Both the position numbers and the translations under genes were made by a program. A stretch of 64,000 bases of DNA from Tubulanus polymorphus (taxonomy: Eukaryota; Nemertea; Palaeonemertea; Tubulaniformes; Tubulanidae), in the NCBI RefSeq assembly GCF_964204645.1, contig NC_134029.1:1435001-1499000 (forward strand), written 5' to 3'. The notes under the pieces were generated by a model, which did no database searches, had not been told where the DNA came from, and saw nothing but the letters and a program-made list of their open reading frames with translations. Numbering within the stretch: the first letter of the stretch is position 1; each line of letters begins with the position of its first letter. Positions 39,657 through 53,747 of the stretch are shown one piece after another.

Positions 39657-39995
39657 CATCCTCCCTCTGCAGGGACTCGAACCTGATGGCATCGCTACAC
39701 TCAGCCACGGCACGAACCCCTGCATCAGTAGACCGGGTGCGCAGGTACATGCGCAGCTTTCCGAACGAAAACTGGCGGCACCAATCAGATTGCTCGTTGT
39801 ATAATCGTTGAGGCAAATTTCAAAGAAGAACTATAAATGGGAAAACCCGGGCTAAAATAAAACGGGATTTCTGATTGGCTAAAAATCACATCATCTGAAC
39901 TGCGCGTGTATCTGCGCACACGGTCGATTATGGCAGGGTTTCGTGCCGTGGCAATCTCGATGCCATCAGGTTCGAATCCCTGCCGGGGGAGGATG
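39657..39995. mobile_element. 339-bp MITE with long tRNA-like terminal inverted repeats, copy B
   Basis: It is flanked by TCCACAGA direct repeats (39649-39656 and 39996-40003). It is the same 339-bp length as copy A at 15172-15510, in the same orientation, with only a few differences seen by eye (for example GCGCGTGTATC for GCGCATGTATC). The ends CATCCTCCC and GGGAGGATG are exactly complementary. The near-identity argues for recent mobilisation of both copies. Confidence 0.9.
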
Positions 39996-40003
39996 TCCAC
40001 AGA

Positions 40004-43000
40004 CCACTCGTGCGCAATCTTTAGAATGACCAAGTCGGTCAGTTTTGGATCTTTCTGGTGCAAACCAGACAAAAGGTCACGTTATAGAATGTCTAGCAAC
40101 TTTACTCCGAGGACTGTGCTCAGCACGAAAATCTTACAATGAAACGGCCCATAGAATTCATCTTTTTTTTTCCTAGGAGATAATCGATTACAGAAACTAT
40201 GTATACCGTACATACGTGAAACGTATATACACGTGTATCTTAGGAAGTAATTACTTGTAAATGTCCACATCCAGTTAATTGAATGATCACAGATTTATCC
40301 TGGATTTTCTTTCACCGAGCGGCTGTCTCAATTTCGTAAATAATTGATACATTAAATCGGTTCTGTCATCGGTCGATACCAGATATTGATTAATCGCCAT
40401 TTTCCAATATCGTACATACTAAATAATAATGTGATATATCATATCGGCAATCGACGACAAAAAAACGAAAATGTTCTCATTCTGTTCATGTTGATTTTGC
40501 CTGTTGCCTTTTAGCAGTAAACGTCACGTTGTTGTAAATAAGTATTTCCATAGATTCATCTTTTCTTATTTTTCTGCGATGAAAAGGGCAAACCTTGGTG
40601 AAAATGACAAAGCGTCAACATGGATGTCACCTTCACAAGTTCTGGAGGTGGTTGTATAAACAGTGCAGTACGAAGCTCATCCTGTATCATGCGTCACCAT
40701 GATCAGTAAAAATGGGTTGATTCGTAGGATTCGAGCACTGATGGTGCGAAGTGATCCCGGGTGATCCAGCGAAAAGGGATTTGCGAGCTCTCGGCCCCAG
40801 AGAAACATTGAAAATTTGGTGCCACCGGGGCCGGGGTGCCGCAGAAGGTAAACTACAGAACCTCTGTAATGCACCACACTCTAGCGGCTAATTCGTAAAG
40901 AAAATGGTGCATCGTCGTGCATGAGACAAGCCGGCACTTCTATTTCGAAAAGGGGGTCTTCGCACCGACCAGAGCCAGTGTTGCAAAAGTCGTAGTGAAA
41001 TACTAAGCTAATGCTCGTCAAATAAATCATCTGCGAAGCGAATTCAAGTAGAAATTCATTTCCTACGTACGCCGAAGAAGCTATAATGGAGAAGTTAAGA
41101 AAATGGCAAAGATGGATACATTGACTCTTCTAGAAAAACACCGTTAGAGGAAACGACAGCTCTTCTAGAAAAACACCGTTAGTAGCGATGAGAATTCTGT
41201 ATAACGATCACGAATGCTCGGATTCCAATTATTCCAAAATTGCAAAAACATTGTTTTAGAGCAAAAACCGAATGTAAGGCATACACGTTTATGGTGCTAA
41301 ATCATTCGTAATTCCCCAGGCGCAGTATTAAAAGTGAATCAGCCAGCAGCCTACTCCCACGCGCCTGATAGCTGTATCCGCAGTGTACTGAGAGACAATC
41401 CATCAGGAATACTGTATTCGTCTGCAATACGATGCTGGAAAATCAATCGATCAGTTTGAGTATTACAACAATCCGAAGCGATAGAAACCGTTGCTACTTA
41501 AAATCGTAGCTATCACCGCCGCAGTATCGCAGCAACTTCCGTTTGATATCACTGTCCTGGAAATGGACGCATTGGGAGGCATCAAATGTCGAATTGTCAT
41601 GTTCATCCGTTCAAATTTTTGCAGATATTGTTTCTCAAATCCTATGTTGCAAATACTTAATCAATTCAAACGATTTCAACGTAAGCGAAAATTATGAAAA
41701 ATGTGGTTAGAAATTAACGTAGACATAATTCTCCTGTAAGAGTCCAGAATCAGCCAGAAGAGAAGTCAAGAAGAGGAAAACCCACCGATGAAAAACAAAT
41801 ATGAGGCCTACGAACGGAAAATAACTTCAACATCACGAGTATGTAAACAAAGACATGTTTTCTTGTAGAACATGTTTTTTCTGCGATTTACAGAAGTCGG
41901 TGCCTGGAACACGATGCGTCATCTTTATACAAATATCATCAGTCAAAATAATCATATATAGGCCTACCAGCCTGTAACTATAGTATTACATAGAAATCAT
42001 CGAATCGCCCGGAGGTTTTTGGTAATGTAAGATTAATCCTTATTCGATTCTCGAAGATATTGATGAAATAAAAAAAAACATATGCAAAACAATACATGAA
42101 AGAATGGAGTCGAATGGCCTTGATTCACCTTGTTGTTGACACCGACATTTACCAAGCCTGGTTCAGGTTATTTAGACGTATCACAAATACGTGAGCACTT
42201 ACACGCACTATTCACCTTGGAATGGTGACCTGCCGCCATGTTCTTCGCGTAGATAGAAACGACGCAAAATACACAACATCAACATAACATAACCAGCAGC
42301 AGCATCATCACAACGACACTGGCTCGCAAACAGAGAGGTTTTAGACAGAAAAACAATCCTATTTGGAATATATCAATTGAGAATTAATTAGACATGTACA
42401 AACCTGTCGTCGGTTCATTCACCGGAATCCATCATAATAAAGAACAGTAGCAGAATCTCTAAAGAGCAGCCTCTGCACCTCAATACTACATGCTGCCGTC
42501 AGTGTGTGTGTTGGTGTAGCCGGCTGCTAGCTCTAGACGGCGCAACTGATGACTGATTAATCTACATTAGAATACTACGTGACACAACGCAAATAATCAT
42601 TATATAAATCTCTATTGAATCCAACATTAAAATGTTATATATTTCCTCTATTTCATAAATAATGGTGTTTATGAATACAGCTGTATGATATGTATGGGTT
42701 TGATATGCGACGGAAGGGAAATCTACTTTTTTAATCGGGTGAATAAGTAGAGCAGTTTTATTCCTGTAGAGTTGTCTAGCCACAAATTATTTACGACCTG
42801 GATATACTTAACATGCACGCTATAATAAAACGTCAAATCGAAAGATTAGAAATATTGAAAGAATTCATCTGCAAATGAGTTGTTTTATTCAAGAATTGCA
42901 CAGCTTTTTTCAGCTTTAGGTAAGAAAACCTACAGAACCCACATACATATTGTCGTTTAAATGTTGTTACTTCATATCAATAATCAAAATATCAAAAATC

Positions 43001-43981
43001 AGCTAAGTAAGAATCTGATTTATGATTAGTAAAGCGATATGTGATTATAGATGATTATTCTATCAGTGAACACTTACCGGTGTTATGTCAATTTACTTGA
43101 ATGAATGAACGAGTGAATGATCGTGCGAAATATGCATTCCGGTATTTGTTACGACATTGACACACAGCGCGTCGAGACGACGACAAAACCTAAATAGATT
43201 GTTTTTATTATCTCCGAAATAAACGCGTATAATGAAATGATTGTTGAAAGTGACTGGTTTTTACTTACACAAGGAAACCGTTATAAGGATTGAGACAGCT
43301 TATACATATTCGGCTGACCTAATACTCCAAATATATATGTGACAAGTAAACAACTAAATAATGTCGAAACGTATTTTTGATTAAGATATTGGCTTTATCG
43401 CCAACCTTCGTAAGTTTTCAAGTATTTCAAAGTGTATCACTTTTTGATATCCCGATAATTACTAGTTTAAAGCGTTTGAAAGGTTTTCTATTACAAATGC
43501 GCCATCTATCTAGGTTTATGGCAAAATATTCCGTTTAGACTCCAGGCGTTTTAAAAATCTCTCAATGCTTTAAGTCCTGTATACCTTTCTCTTAAGTATC
43601 TCGGATTACACAGAACAATCTTGGGCCGTATTTGAGTTATGATATGATCAGTATAAATACGTAATGACAATTCCTGACTGCAGCAAATCTTTCTTCGAAA
43701 AAAGACAACGTTGAATCGTATTTCATTAAGCGTTATTTTTAAAAGAAAGCTTCGTCGTAACCGCAGCAAACATATCAAATACAGATTCCGGTTTCAAAAT
43801 GACAATGCGCATTTCCTACGTTCCGTCTGCGCAGTATGAGATCATATATCATTTCGTAATATGACCGAATGGGATGTCCCTTGAATTCTTGTAGAATATT
43901 TTATTTTTTAAAAGAGATATCAAGACCACGGCTTCAAAACGTGACGAGACGTGAAGATGCACAATATCTGTGTATGATGAT
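40004..43981. other. Intergenic, no gene supported
   Basis: AT-rich. A 23-base word, CTCTTCTAGAAAAACACC followed by GTTAG, occurs twice at 41125-41147 and 41160-41182. A GC-rich stretch at 40770-40850 keeps a minus-strand frame open but shows no domain. Confidence 0.45.
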
Positions 43982-44172
43982 AACGAGAGAAATACCACAA
44001 TAAATTCAGCCAAAAATGAAAAATTCTATATTAAAATTACTTTATTTCGAGCAACGTTTCGACTAAATGCTATAAGCCATCATCAGGCGTCATAAACCAC
44101 AGTACGCCTGATGATGGCTAATAGCATTTAGCCGAAACTTTTGGCTGAATTTATCGTGGGATTTCTCTCGTT
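43982..44172. mobile_element. 191-bp fold-back palindromic element
   Basis: The inner arms are 35 bp with two mismatches and a 13-base spacer: 44056-44090 (starting GTTTCGACTAAATGC) and 44104-44138. The outer arms are about 34 bp: 43982-44015 (starting AACGAGAGAAATACC) and 44139-44172, with about two mismatches. The left half carries about 40 extra bases between inner and outer arms. It is non-coding. It resembles a fold-back MITE or two copies of one short element inserted head-to-head. Confidence 0.82.
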
Positions 44173-47100
44173 CAAAGCGTGACTTTTCTTACCACGGGCT
44201 ACTTGAACTTTTCTACAAATCGATGGAAGAAAATGATTTCAATTGACGGAGAATGTTTTCATATAAATCTCTTCCGGGTTTATACTTAAAGTCACCGGGA
44301 TAATGTCTCTGATTTCAATCGCTCGCGTGCTGCTCTCAGAAGTCAAATTCCTGATGGCAATAATTCGAAAGCTTTTAAAATTATTGAAATATTATACCCC
44401 TTCAGCGGATACATTACGTTAATAATCAGTGCACCAGTTCGAAACCGTTCAAGGCAGTTTCGTCGAATTTATCTGTCGGGGAAAGATTGGCCGTGAGCAA
44501 ATTCTTCTAATAATTTTAGTATAAACACACGAAGCGTAATCACGTTTTTGACACATTTACCCGGTATCATCATGAAACTCAATTTAGAATGAAAAAGTCC
44601 TGTCTTCGCGGCTAAAGGTATTTGACCTTATCAGAAGTGGTGAATCCCAACGAAACCGTGCGATTCGTTCAGTGTTTCCCGATTCACTACGAACAAAAGT
44701 CATGAACAATTTCGAGAATCTTCAACAGGATGAAGTGGGAACTTGAGCGACCGAGGGAGAGAAAAAGTTTGGGGTGAAAAGCGAAAGGTGAAAGGTGGCT
44801 CTAAAATGAAAAGGTGGACAAAGTTACCCCCAAAAATCAATTCAAACACAAGAATTTTTGTTTGAATCTGCCGTATCTTTCCACTGCCCATTCTTTCACC
44901 TTGACTCCAGTGATTTGGTCCGCAGCTGAAATCTCTACGCGTCTCCCACCGGACATTAAACATCAGGCAATTTTCAGCCATCTAAGACAATTTCGATTTC
45001 TGTAGAGATTCATTTTTTCTCGCGACTCGGCTACAAGAATCGCTGTTTTACGACGTTCTGAGGCCCGAAGATAAGAATATTCAGAACATGATATTGCCAA
45101 TTCATATTTGTTCTCGTGTAGTCGATGAATTGTTTCGTCTCGGTTCTGATCAAGCGATTGTTTATGCCGGGGACACACAGAAACGTAACGGATATTCCAT
45201 GGAGACTCACTAATTGTAACCGTATTGTACAACTTGCAGCAATTTTGGACGCATGTTAATTCCGATGGTTCGTTGTTCTCGGTTCTGATAAATGGATTAT
45301 GAATAAAATTTCGCGTGACATATCATAGCCGTAACTGACATTTATATTCCCAGAAGCGCCGGTGACGACGATAAGAATTCGGGAAAAATAACCCAACAAA
45401 CTTCTTCGTTCATTCCGTTTTCCGATAACGATCATTGACCTCGTACAGCGCAATGATGGATGGAACGATTCAGGAGCAGATGAACTACAAACTCCGATGA
45501 TTTGGTAGGAAAATCACTGTAATCATCTCGGAAAACAATACGTTCAGATACGTAGAAAACATTCGTAACAAAAACAACAGTTTTTTTTGGTTAACGAAAC
45601 CAGTGCATTCTTCAATTCAGTGGGGAACGGCCAAACGCCCCTGTGGCAATCGAGGATTCCACGTACGGCAAGCGAGGATCCACCAGGTGTCGCTAGCAGG
45701 TATTCGGTCTTCCGGATTCAATTTCTTCTAAAATTCCTCTTCCTTTCTCTGAAACGGCGGGGTAGAATGAGCATCTAGATTTTTTCCTAGGTGAAAATCG
45801 AATCCGTATACAAAAACAGTATATTAGTCATACGTCACGTTTGGGAAGCAATTATTACAGCAAACCTTCGCATCACATGCGATTGATACAAAGAATTTAC
45901 TGTCAGTTGTTTTTGTCAAGAACATGCACGAAGTAGAAATGGAACTAGATTTTGCATTAGTTACACTAAACTATCCAGGCGAACTTCGTTAGTCGAGCGT
46001 AATCGAATCCGCTGGTGGTTTAATCAGGAAATCTGTTCAACCATATAGACAGTCGCTTGCCGCAGTACGTGTGACAATGTTCGAGTTAGTAAACACCGCT
46101 GAACACGTGACCAATGAATAGTGTCAGAATGTCACATGATGTAAGTCTGATATTTCATTGTGTTTACTCGAAATCTGATTTTGGTTAAACTACGCGGTTT
46201 CGGATTTCGCTAATACGGATTTTCTTCTAAAATTGCGAGCAAAAAGAAAGAAACCGGATAGAACTGTTAGTAAGACTGTGCTCATTTCAAACGAAATTCA
46301 ATGAATAACCCTGATGCGATTTGAGGATATCAGTATCCCGTGGCGTTATTATATAGTGTTATGGGTATTATGCAACTGCACCTGCTATCACATTATTTCC
46401 TATTCAGAGCCGTAACTAGAGAAATTTAATGCGATTATCCCTGTCAATATTGAGCGCCGTTAGAGCCGTCACAAACCAAAACAAGGATTGAAAATTTATG
46501 AATTATGAATTTCGTTATTTGCTGACTTCGTTGAAGCCATACATACATACCATAGGATAGCCGATTCATTATCTTGCTTTATTCTGTATTAAGATTATAC
46601 AATTTAATTTATAAAAGATTTAAACGAACTTCCATCCATGAATATTTAAGATCAAAAGACATGAAGTTTCTGACTCTGCTCGTCCGGTGTGAAGAAATAA
46701 TTAAAATATGTTGGGTACTAGGTTTGAAGTAAGTAATATACTTTGAAAGAAGAGAATAATTAAGCTCTCTATTCAGCGTTGTTATTCTGTATTCGGTTTT
46801 GTGTCTTCGCATTTCAAGGCGATATGAAAAACGGTGAAGATGACAATTTCCGGAAATCACGCATCGCAAATAACACAATAAGAAGACTTCATATTTCAGC
46901 AGTGATATTAAAAATTATTCCACACGTGACCTGCACACAACAAATACTGATGATTATTGCGAAACAAAGAAAATGTAGCTGTCCTGTAAGAATCGGCTCT
47001 TATAGAAAACGTGACATCTTATCTACTACGTAACAACAAGCGACTAGTTGCACACAGTCAAGGTCGAACAATTGAAAATTGAATTATTCTTATTCAAACT

Positions 47101-50100
47101 AGCAAGTTTTCAAATTGAAATCGAACGTTTCGGTATGAATAAACTAAGAACCGCCGAACCGTTGAACTTGAAATTTCTTACAATATTCGAACATTCATTA
47201 TTACATTTCAACATCTTCAGCTTGTACATCACGACATAACGACTTTAAACCTCACGCGATGACTTGATTTGTACCAAACAGAATCGAGGAATTTAAATAT
47301 AATTTATTGACGCCTATTTCGGATCTGAAAATAGATGAAATGTGCACTGGCCTGTGCTCTCTCCCTCCCTGCCTCCCTGCCTCCTCCCTCCCTCCCTCTC
47401 TCTCTTTCTCTCTGGCCTATTTTTGCCGTTTCCTGAAAAACTCAGAACATTTTTGTCGAACCTTTTAGAGAAATGATTGCGATCAATCAACGGTTGCTTT
47501 TGAGGAAAGTGCGGTAAAAGATTTATCTAAATCGCGACTCTGTTTGACGCCTACTGACCGCATTCACGCTGAGATACTCTTACCAGAAACTCTCTCTGTC
47601 TAATCTGGTATGGTGGTTTTGTTTTTCGGGGTGCAGGGATGGAATTTAGACCTCAGTACAAATAGTACGCTCTTCGATCAAAAATATTGGATGACCTATT
47701 GTGTAAATACGGTAAAAACGCCCACTTTTGAGTGAAAAACCTTCATAGATAAACCCACACAAAACAAAGAGATACAAGATATAACCCGGTGTTGGTTTCT
47801 TGAAGTTAGTACTCTTGGTACCGTATGATATAGATCTAATCTTACAGGCACGGTGTGATATAAACAGTCTTTCGACGCATTCTTTTTTTATATTCAGAGG
47901 GTTGTGATAAATATTGACGAAACGCCGTCCGTGTTGTATCAGATACAACACCACAATCTAATGTTTTAAATGTTGTACATGTTATAAGTAAATACAATAT
48001 TATCATTATTATCATGAGTCCGAAATGTTTCCAAGAGCTTGTACTTTATTTTGTTCATTTATGTATATATCTCCTAATAGTAATCTTCAAGAATACTATG
48101 ATTGCAACAAAATTATCTAATATACAATATATACAATCCAGCACATAGAAGTTAGATTTTATTGTACACAAAGCGTTGTTGATAGTGAATAAAAAGAAGG
48201 TTTTTATTCTTTGACTGTGTATTTTTAATATTTTTCAACGTTTATTTTCAATTCAAATGAAGTAAGTAAACGGTCTACTCTGCGGGGGAGGGGAGAGTTG
48301 TGATTGCGGTGATGATGTTGTCGCGTTGTTGCAGCAAGACTCGCTATACTCAGCACGCAATAGCCACTTTCATTTCGCGTGTTACTCCCGACAACAGTTT
48401 CATCTGAACAGTGCAAGCTGGGACACAACTGAAATCTTCGGATAACTTCAGCATATTTATCACACTATAACACACAATATGGTAAGATTCGAATTTGTCT
48501 TAGTATCTCTGATCACAGATCAGAATTTCAAATTTCATAATTTCTATTTATAACTTATAATGAATGTAAATCGTTTTTGACATTTAGAACTAAGTTAGGA
48601 TAGAGTTTAAATTTTCTTGTCTTAGATGCTCTCGGTAGCAAATGAAATTAAAGATCTTTATTTAAAGCCCGTTTTACAATTTTATTGAAGACTTTCATTT
48701 CGTTGACATTTATGATAACATTTCAAAAGACATGGTTTCATAAAACTTGCGCAACTTCAATCGCAAAATCAAGCGATTTCTCATGATAAGCTTTTTATTG
48801 TCTATTGAATGCAGACTTAAAAGTGCGAATGAGACTGAATGAAACACATTTCAAATTTACAAAGAAAATCGATTTAACGTCAATGTAGAAATAGTCGCAG
48901 ATTCCTGGTCCGTTTCATATTCACTATTACTATAGCAAATATTCTCTAAACTGCGATAGAATTGATGAAAAGTCGAAATAATTGATTCAAGGACTTAATT
49001 GCTTCAAGTTACTTTTCACTTCGAGATATCAAACTGAAAAGGGGAAAGGGGAAGAATTCCGCTGGGTCTCCTTCAGTCGACTCATAACGCGCATAAATTG
49101 AAGTCGAGTCCAGAAGTCAGTTCCACGGATGTCAGTTACTCATTTTACCGTAGTAGAGTTGAGTGTCTCGTTGATATTAAAATCTAATCGAACCCAGAGC
49201 TGTAGAATCATTAATATATCCTAACAGCGGGTGGTGTTCGCACGACGACACCGGACTTCCACTCAGTTAACCATATGGAGCTAATAAACTTGATCAACAA
49301 TAGTTGGACAGTAGAAATACCCAAAATACCAGTGAGCATTTCATTTCTGATGTTCTTGAATGGATGAACGATGTACCTTTAGTCTGTGAATTGGGAGAGA
49401 ACAAGAAATGTCGGTCAAACTTGCTAAATATAAGCTCTTTCTCCGTGACTTTAGAAACGGGGGAAAATTGTCCACGTGAGATATCGAAAAAAAATGAGCA
49501 ATATCCCGCCGTATGAAATCAGAGTTTTTTCTACGGTCGGTTTTTCGTTGATGAATGTCAAATCACGTAACTGAACGAGAGAGGAAGTAGTAGAGATGTG
49601 ATTTGATTGATTCTAGGCGTGACTTCCACACGGCGTCAAATACACCAAAAAAACACTTCTATATCCTCATAAAACTATCGACCACAAAATAACGCAACGC
49701 ATCTCACAGCATGATTCTTCCGAAGGTGATATTTTCTTTATTGTCTTTGTTTTTTTCTCGCTGACTGAAGATGGCTCAGCGCAAACTTCAATACATCAAA
49801 GTGTCTGAATATTGTATGATTTGATTATGTTATTCGCCCGTTAGTTAGGCTGAAGGCGATCAGGCGACTGAAACAGGTAATTGATGAAACACGCGAAAAT
49901 GTGAACAGTTTTGATGTGAATGAAATCGTTTCTTGTTTCGACGAACTGGCTGCCAGGGAAGATAGGCCCGACAGGGGTATCCTGCGGAATTGGCATTCCT
50001 CCATTCCATGGTCACCGCGTATGATTTCTTTATCGAAATGCTTTGAAACATGCGTCTATGATACGAAGAAAATGTAGTTTTTGATTCGATTCTAAATAAA

Positions 50101-51313
50101 ATCTATCAAGAGAATTTTCATGGTTGACTTGAGATTCTCAGAAACACAAGTGGTGGTATCTGCGATAGTTTATCGGTCTGCGCAGTATCGTCTCGATATT
50201 TCATTTCAATTAATTCAGATTTTCACGTGTCTGAAACTGACGTAGTTCGATTCTAGAAATTACGTGACATATCACATCTGTTAAACTAGACCCAGTGACT
50301 AGACTCAGTACAAACCTTATCATTCAATTCTTTAAGAATATTCTGGTGAAACTGTAAATCCGTAGATTACTAAATTATTGCCAGAACAGAAAGCGTCGAT
50401 TAATGTAGCTACGGATACTCTGCATTTTGTGAACAATGAGTAATCTTAAACAGGATAGAGACGAATCATTGCTGCGTTGAGATTAAAAATCCTAGAGCTT
50501 GAAAACTACTTGAAAAACTAATTATCAATGGAAATGAATATCTCACAGCGTCATGCCGTCAACAGTATTTGAGATCGTTGCAAACCCAAACAGGTGTTTA
50601 CGCAGTTTTAACTCCCTGAACGGAGACGTTTCTGAACGGATGACGGGGAGAAGCAAAGCAAACCTTCGGGTATAATCTAGTATTAGCGTAGGCTGTAGGA
50701 TAATCTACCGGTACCCGTGCTGAAAGTGTATCGTAACTGAAGTAGCGTACTATACCAACATCCGCCGAAATCATTCAAGTGTTAAATGGTTAAGCCTCGG
50801 GCTTACATCTGTTTAGACTGACGTGAAGAAACGAGTGAAGATAAATTACTGACTCTCACATTAAATCTCACTGTTTAATCTGATTCTCGCGTCAAATGCC
50901 AAATTTTAAAACTTCTTCAGTTAACGCCAATTTCTTGTAACTTGCTTGTCGTTTATGTAGAATTTTCTAATGGAAATCACGGTCTTATCGCCATAAAATT
51001 CACATTCATCGCGAGTTTATCGAGTCCAACCGAGCATTTTTAGTATGGCTGCTCAGTTTTCGAAACATAAGATCGAAATGAGGTCTTTTTTATAGCTTAC
51101 ATTCGCTTCAAATCTGATCAGAGACGATAATGATTTTAAGTGAATCCATATTGAATCTGTTTCACTCGAATAGACAGAAAATAATCTTTAAAGAATCAAT
51201 TCAGAATAGTTGCAGCAGTAGTGCCTAGTGCCAATCCACAGTTTACAACTCTATCGATAGTTTACTAATTGAAAAGGAACTACTAACTTCAGAGTTGCGA
51301 TCGAACTCAGGGT
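44173..51313. other. Intergenic, no gene supported
   Basis: About 7 kb. A repeat fragment at 45660-45720 matches 29150-29210. A pyrimidine-rich tract (CTCCCTCCCTGCC-like) lies at 47358-47412. No coding exon is supportable: frames such as 46609-46878 and 47646-47954 lack domains and splice borders. Confidence 0.4.
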
Positions 51314-51403
51314 CCAGGGGTCGTTTCAAAGACATAGCTTCTATAAAATGTGATTTTGATATCAGATGTTATGACTAATGACTCCCTGTGAAATGGCCCC
51401 CGG
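51314..51403. mobile_element. Short MITE with CCGTTTCA-type inverted ends
   Basis: The left end is CCAGGGGTCGTTTCAAAG and the right end is CTGTGAAATGGCCCCCGG. About 90 bp, same family as 34728-34798 and 59381-59481. No clear target duplication was seen. Confidence 0.55.
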
Positions 51404-53525
51404 TTGCATGTTTGATTCAAGAACTAAGATGATTTATTCATTTTCAATGATTTGAAACGACTAAAACTTTGAACTTTTTAGAACTGGGTCCAGAACCATC
51501 GACTTTGGGTCTAGAACTATTGAATTTATACCGTTGTCTTAGAATCATGCTCAATATGCGTTCAGATGCTCAATGTGTAATTGAATAGGTGACACTTCCT
51601 ATCTTAGTCAATAAGAACGACCTTTGTGACAAAACCTTCAATAAAACGAGCAAAGGAAACAAACAACTTTACTCTTGTTTTATGTAGATTGAAGGTCTAT
51701 GGTGATTTGATGACTTGTAACATTCATATTATGCGCATACATAATCTACCAAACCCACAGACAAATAAAAACCAACTCGCCATCTTTACATTACGCTGTT
51801 TTGTGATCATCTTAAGATTTATCAGACGTGTGGGAATAGTTGGTATTGTCGCGTCCCGATTACATTTAACGTTTGGGTGACCTGTCGTTTGTCGCCACCT
51901 GCAGCAGCAGCAGCGGCGCACGGTTCGTGGCGTAACCTAGAAAATATCGAATATTTTCCATTATTCATGTAGATTGACTACATCTGCTGAAACTTACTGG
52001 ACTTCCCACGAGTAAGCGCTATCTATTTAGTCTTACCAAGGAGGTAAGGGAGGAGGGTCTTACCTCCTGTTCCCGAATACAGACATGCACTAAAATATGT
52101 TTGTAGTAAAAAAAGGTTTCAATTTCAATTCATCAAAAAAACCATAGGGCTAATTTACCTCACACAATCGACTCCAAGAATGAATTAGTTAATTAGTTCA
52201 TTTTTTTAAGTTTTCGTCTCTAAAGACGAATTGGCAAGAACTGCGAAAATCTGAGTTCAGATTATATTGGGGAAAAATGAAAACAATCATCAAAATAAAA
52301 TCTTCATATTGAAAGCCCGGTTTCTAATGTCGCGTATGAACTGATGAATCAAGTTGTCGACGCCTAGAATAAAACTCTTCATCAAAGTCTAATAAATCGT
52401 ATTTGACGTGTAGAAGTGCTGGATAACTTTTCCGGCGACTTCGCAATTATTTACTAACTACTTCAATTGCTACTCATTATAAGAATCTACTCGATCTTCT
52501 AAAAACCTAAGGTTTTCGACTACAGCAACGAAAGAATCTTATATTCATTGAACGTTTTGTAGTTTGGTTTGATTCTACCAGGACGGCGCGACAGAATCCC
52601 TAATTCTAAATTACACATTGATTCGACCTTTCCTTCGATACTTTTTTTTTGTTTAAATGACCTTGACCATGCCACTGAGGTGCAAAAACTAGTCTAGACT
52701 ACAAACAAACAAATGTAGGTATATTTTCTGATTTGTAATTCGACGATGAAGCCGTTGATTACGAACGAAAGAAGTGGAGAACCTGAGGAGGACATATTGG
52801 TAATTAATGAAATACGGGCTTCATTGTGACCTCCATGTCTGTGTCCATATGCGGACTCCTCCACCGTCCGGAGCAGTCCGTATATGAATTTAAGATTCCA
52901 CGATGTTTGTTTCCTATTTCATTCTCTCTGGTTTCGTGTGTATTTCGATTATACAGTTGATGGATTGAACATGACGAACTATTCAAATTTCTAACATCCG
53001 GTTATTTCAGAAATGAGGTCGATATAGAGGTGCGGTCAACCGGACAAAATGGATGTCGCTTAATTGATTTACACGCGGTCGATGGGCGTCGTGCAAAGTA
53101 AATAATAGGATTAAGTTCTAGTATTGACTTAATACAGTTCAAGTAAATGTCATGCGGAGTTTAAAATGGACAGAATCTCTCTCTAAACTCTCCAGCTAAT
53201 CAAGCATCAAATTAACGATCTGTTTCGATTCTTAATTCATTAATTCATGTCGTGTGTTGTAAATTAAGTCGAAGAATTATGAATCTAGAACAGGCGCGGA
53301 TCCGGAGGGTTAATTCGGGGGCTCGAATCCCAATTTACCAGGTGAAAGATTCCACCAGACATTGATCTATGACGAAAGTCCATTCCTTTGTTCATTAAAC
53401 TTGCATGAAAAATTAACCTTAATTTTCAAAATTTTTTAAAATTCAAACTTTTCAAAAGAACTCCCTACGAGCGCTTCGCACCTTCGCCGCCCGCCACGAC
53501 TATAAGAATAAGCTCTTTTCTAAGA
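51404..53525. other. Intergenic, small hairpin only
   Basis: No gene was found. A perfect 10-bp inverted repeat with a 10-base loop lies at 52039-52068 (AGGAGGTAAG / CTTACCTCCT). Confidence 0.4.
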
Positions 53526-53531
53526 ATACGA

Positions 53532-53747
53532 TTGATGATGGTTCAGGAACTGGTACCACAGTTTCCTAACTCAAACTCCGGGGATCTGTTCTTGGTGGAT
53601 CGGATACCTGTTCGGCAGCCACTTATTTCATATCCAACCGAACCGCGGCTCGTTAGCGACATTCGAGGACCTTCTATGAGATCGCTGGAGGACGGAGATC
53701 TGTGCAGTCTGTGTCTCTCAACAATCGGCGATTATTTATCATTATAA
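53532..53747 (+). CDS. Candidate terminal exon of an unidentified gene
   Basis: An open frame ends in TAA with non-repetitive, coding-like composition (SGDLFLVDRIPVRQPL, YPTEPRLVSDIRGPSM, RSLEDGDLCSLC). Two possible splice acceptors precede it: GATGGTTCAG|GAA near 53544 and GGTACCACAG|TTT near 53561. No partner exon was found upstream on the plus strand, and no domain is recognised. It could be the C-terminal exon of a gene with a long intron, a pseudogene piece, or chance. Confidence 0.35.
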   Translation: MMMVQELVPQFPNSNSGDLFLVDRIPVRQPLISYPTEPRLVSDIRGPSMRSLEDGDLCSLCLSTIGDYLSL

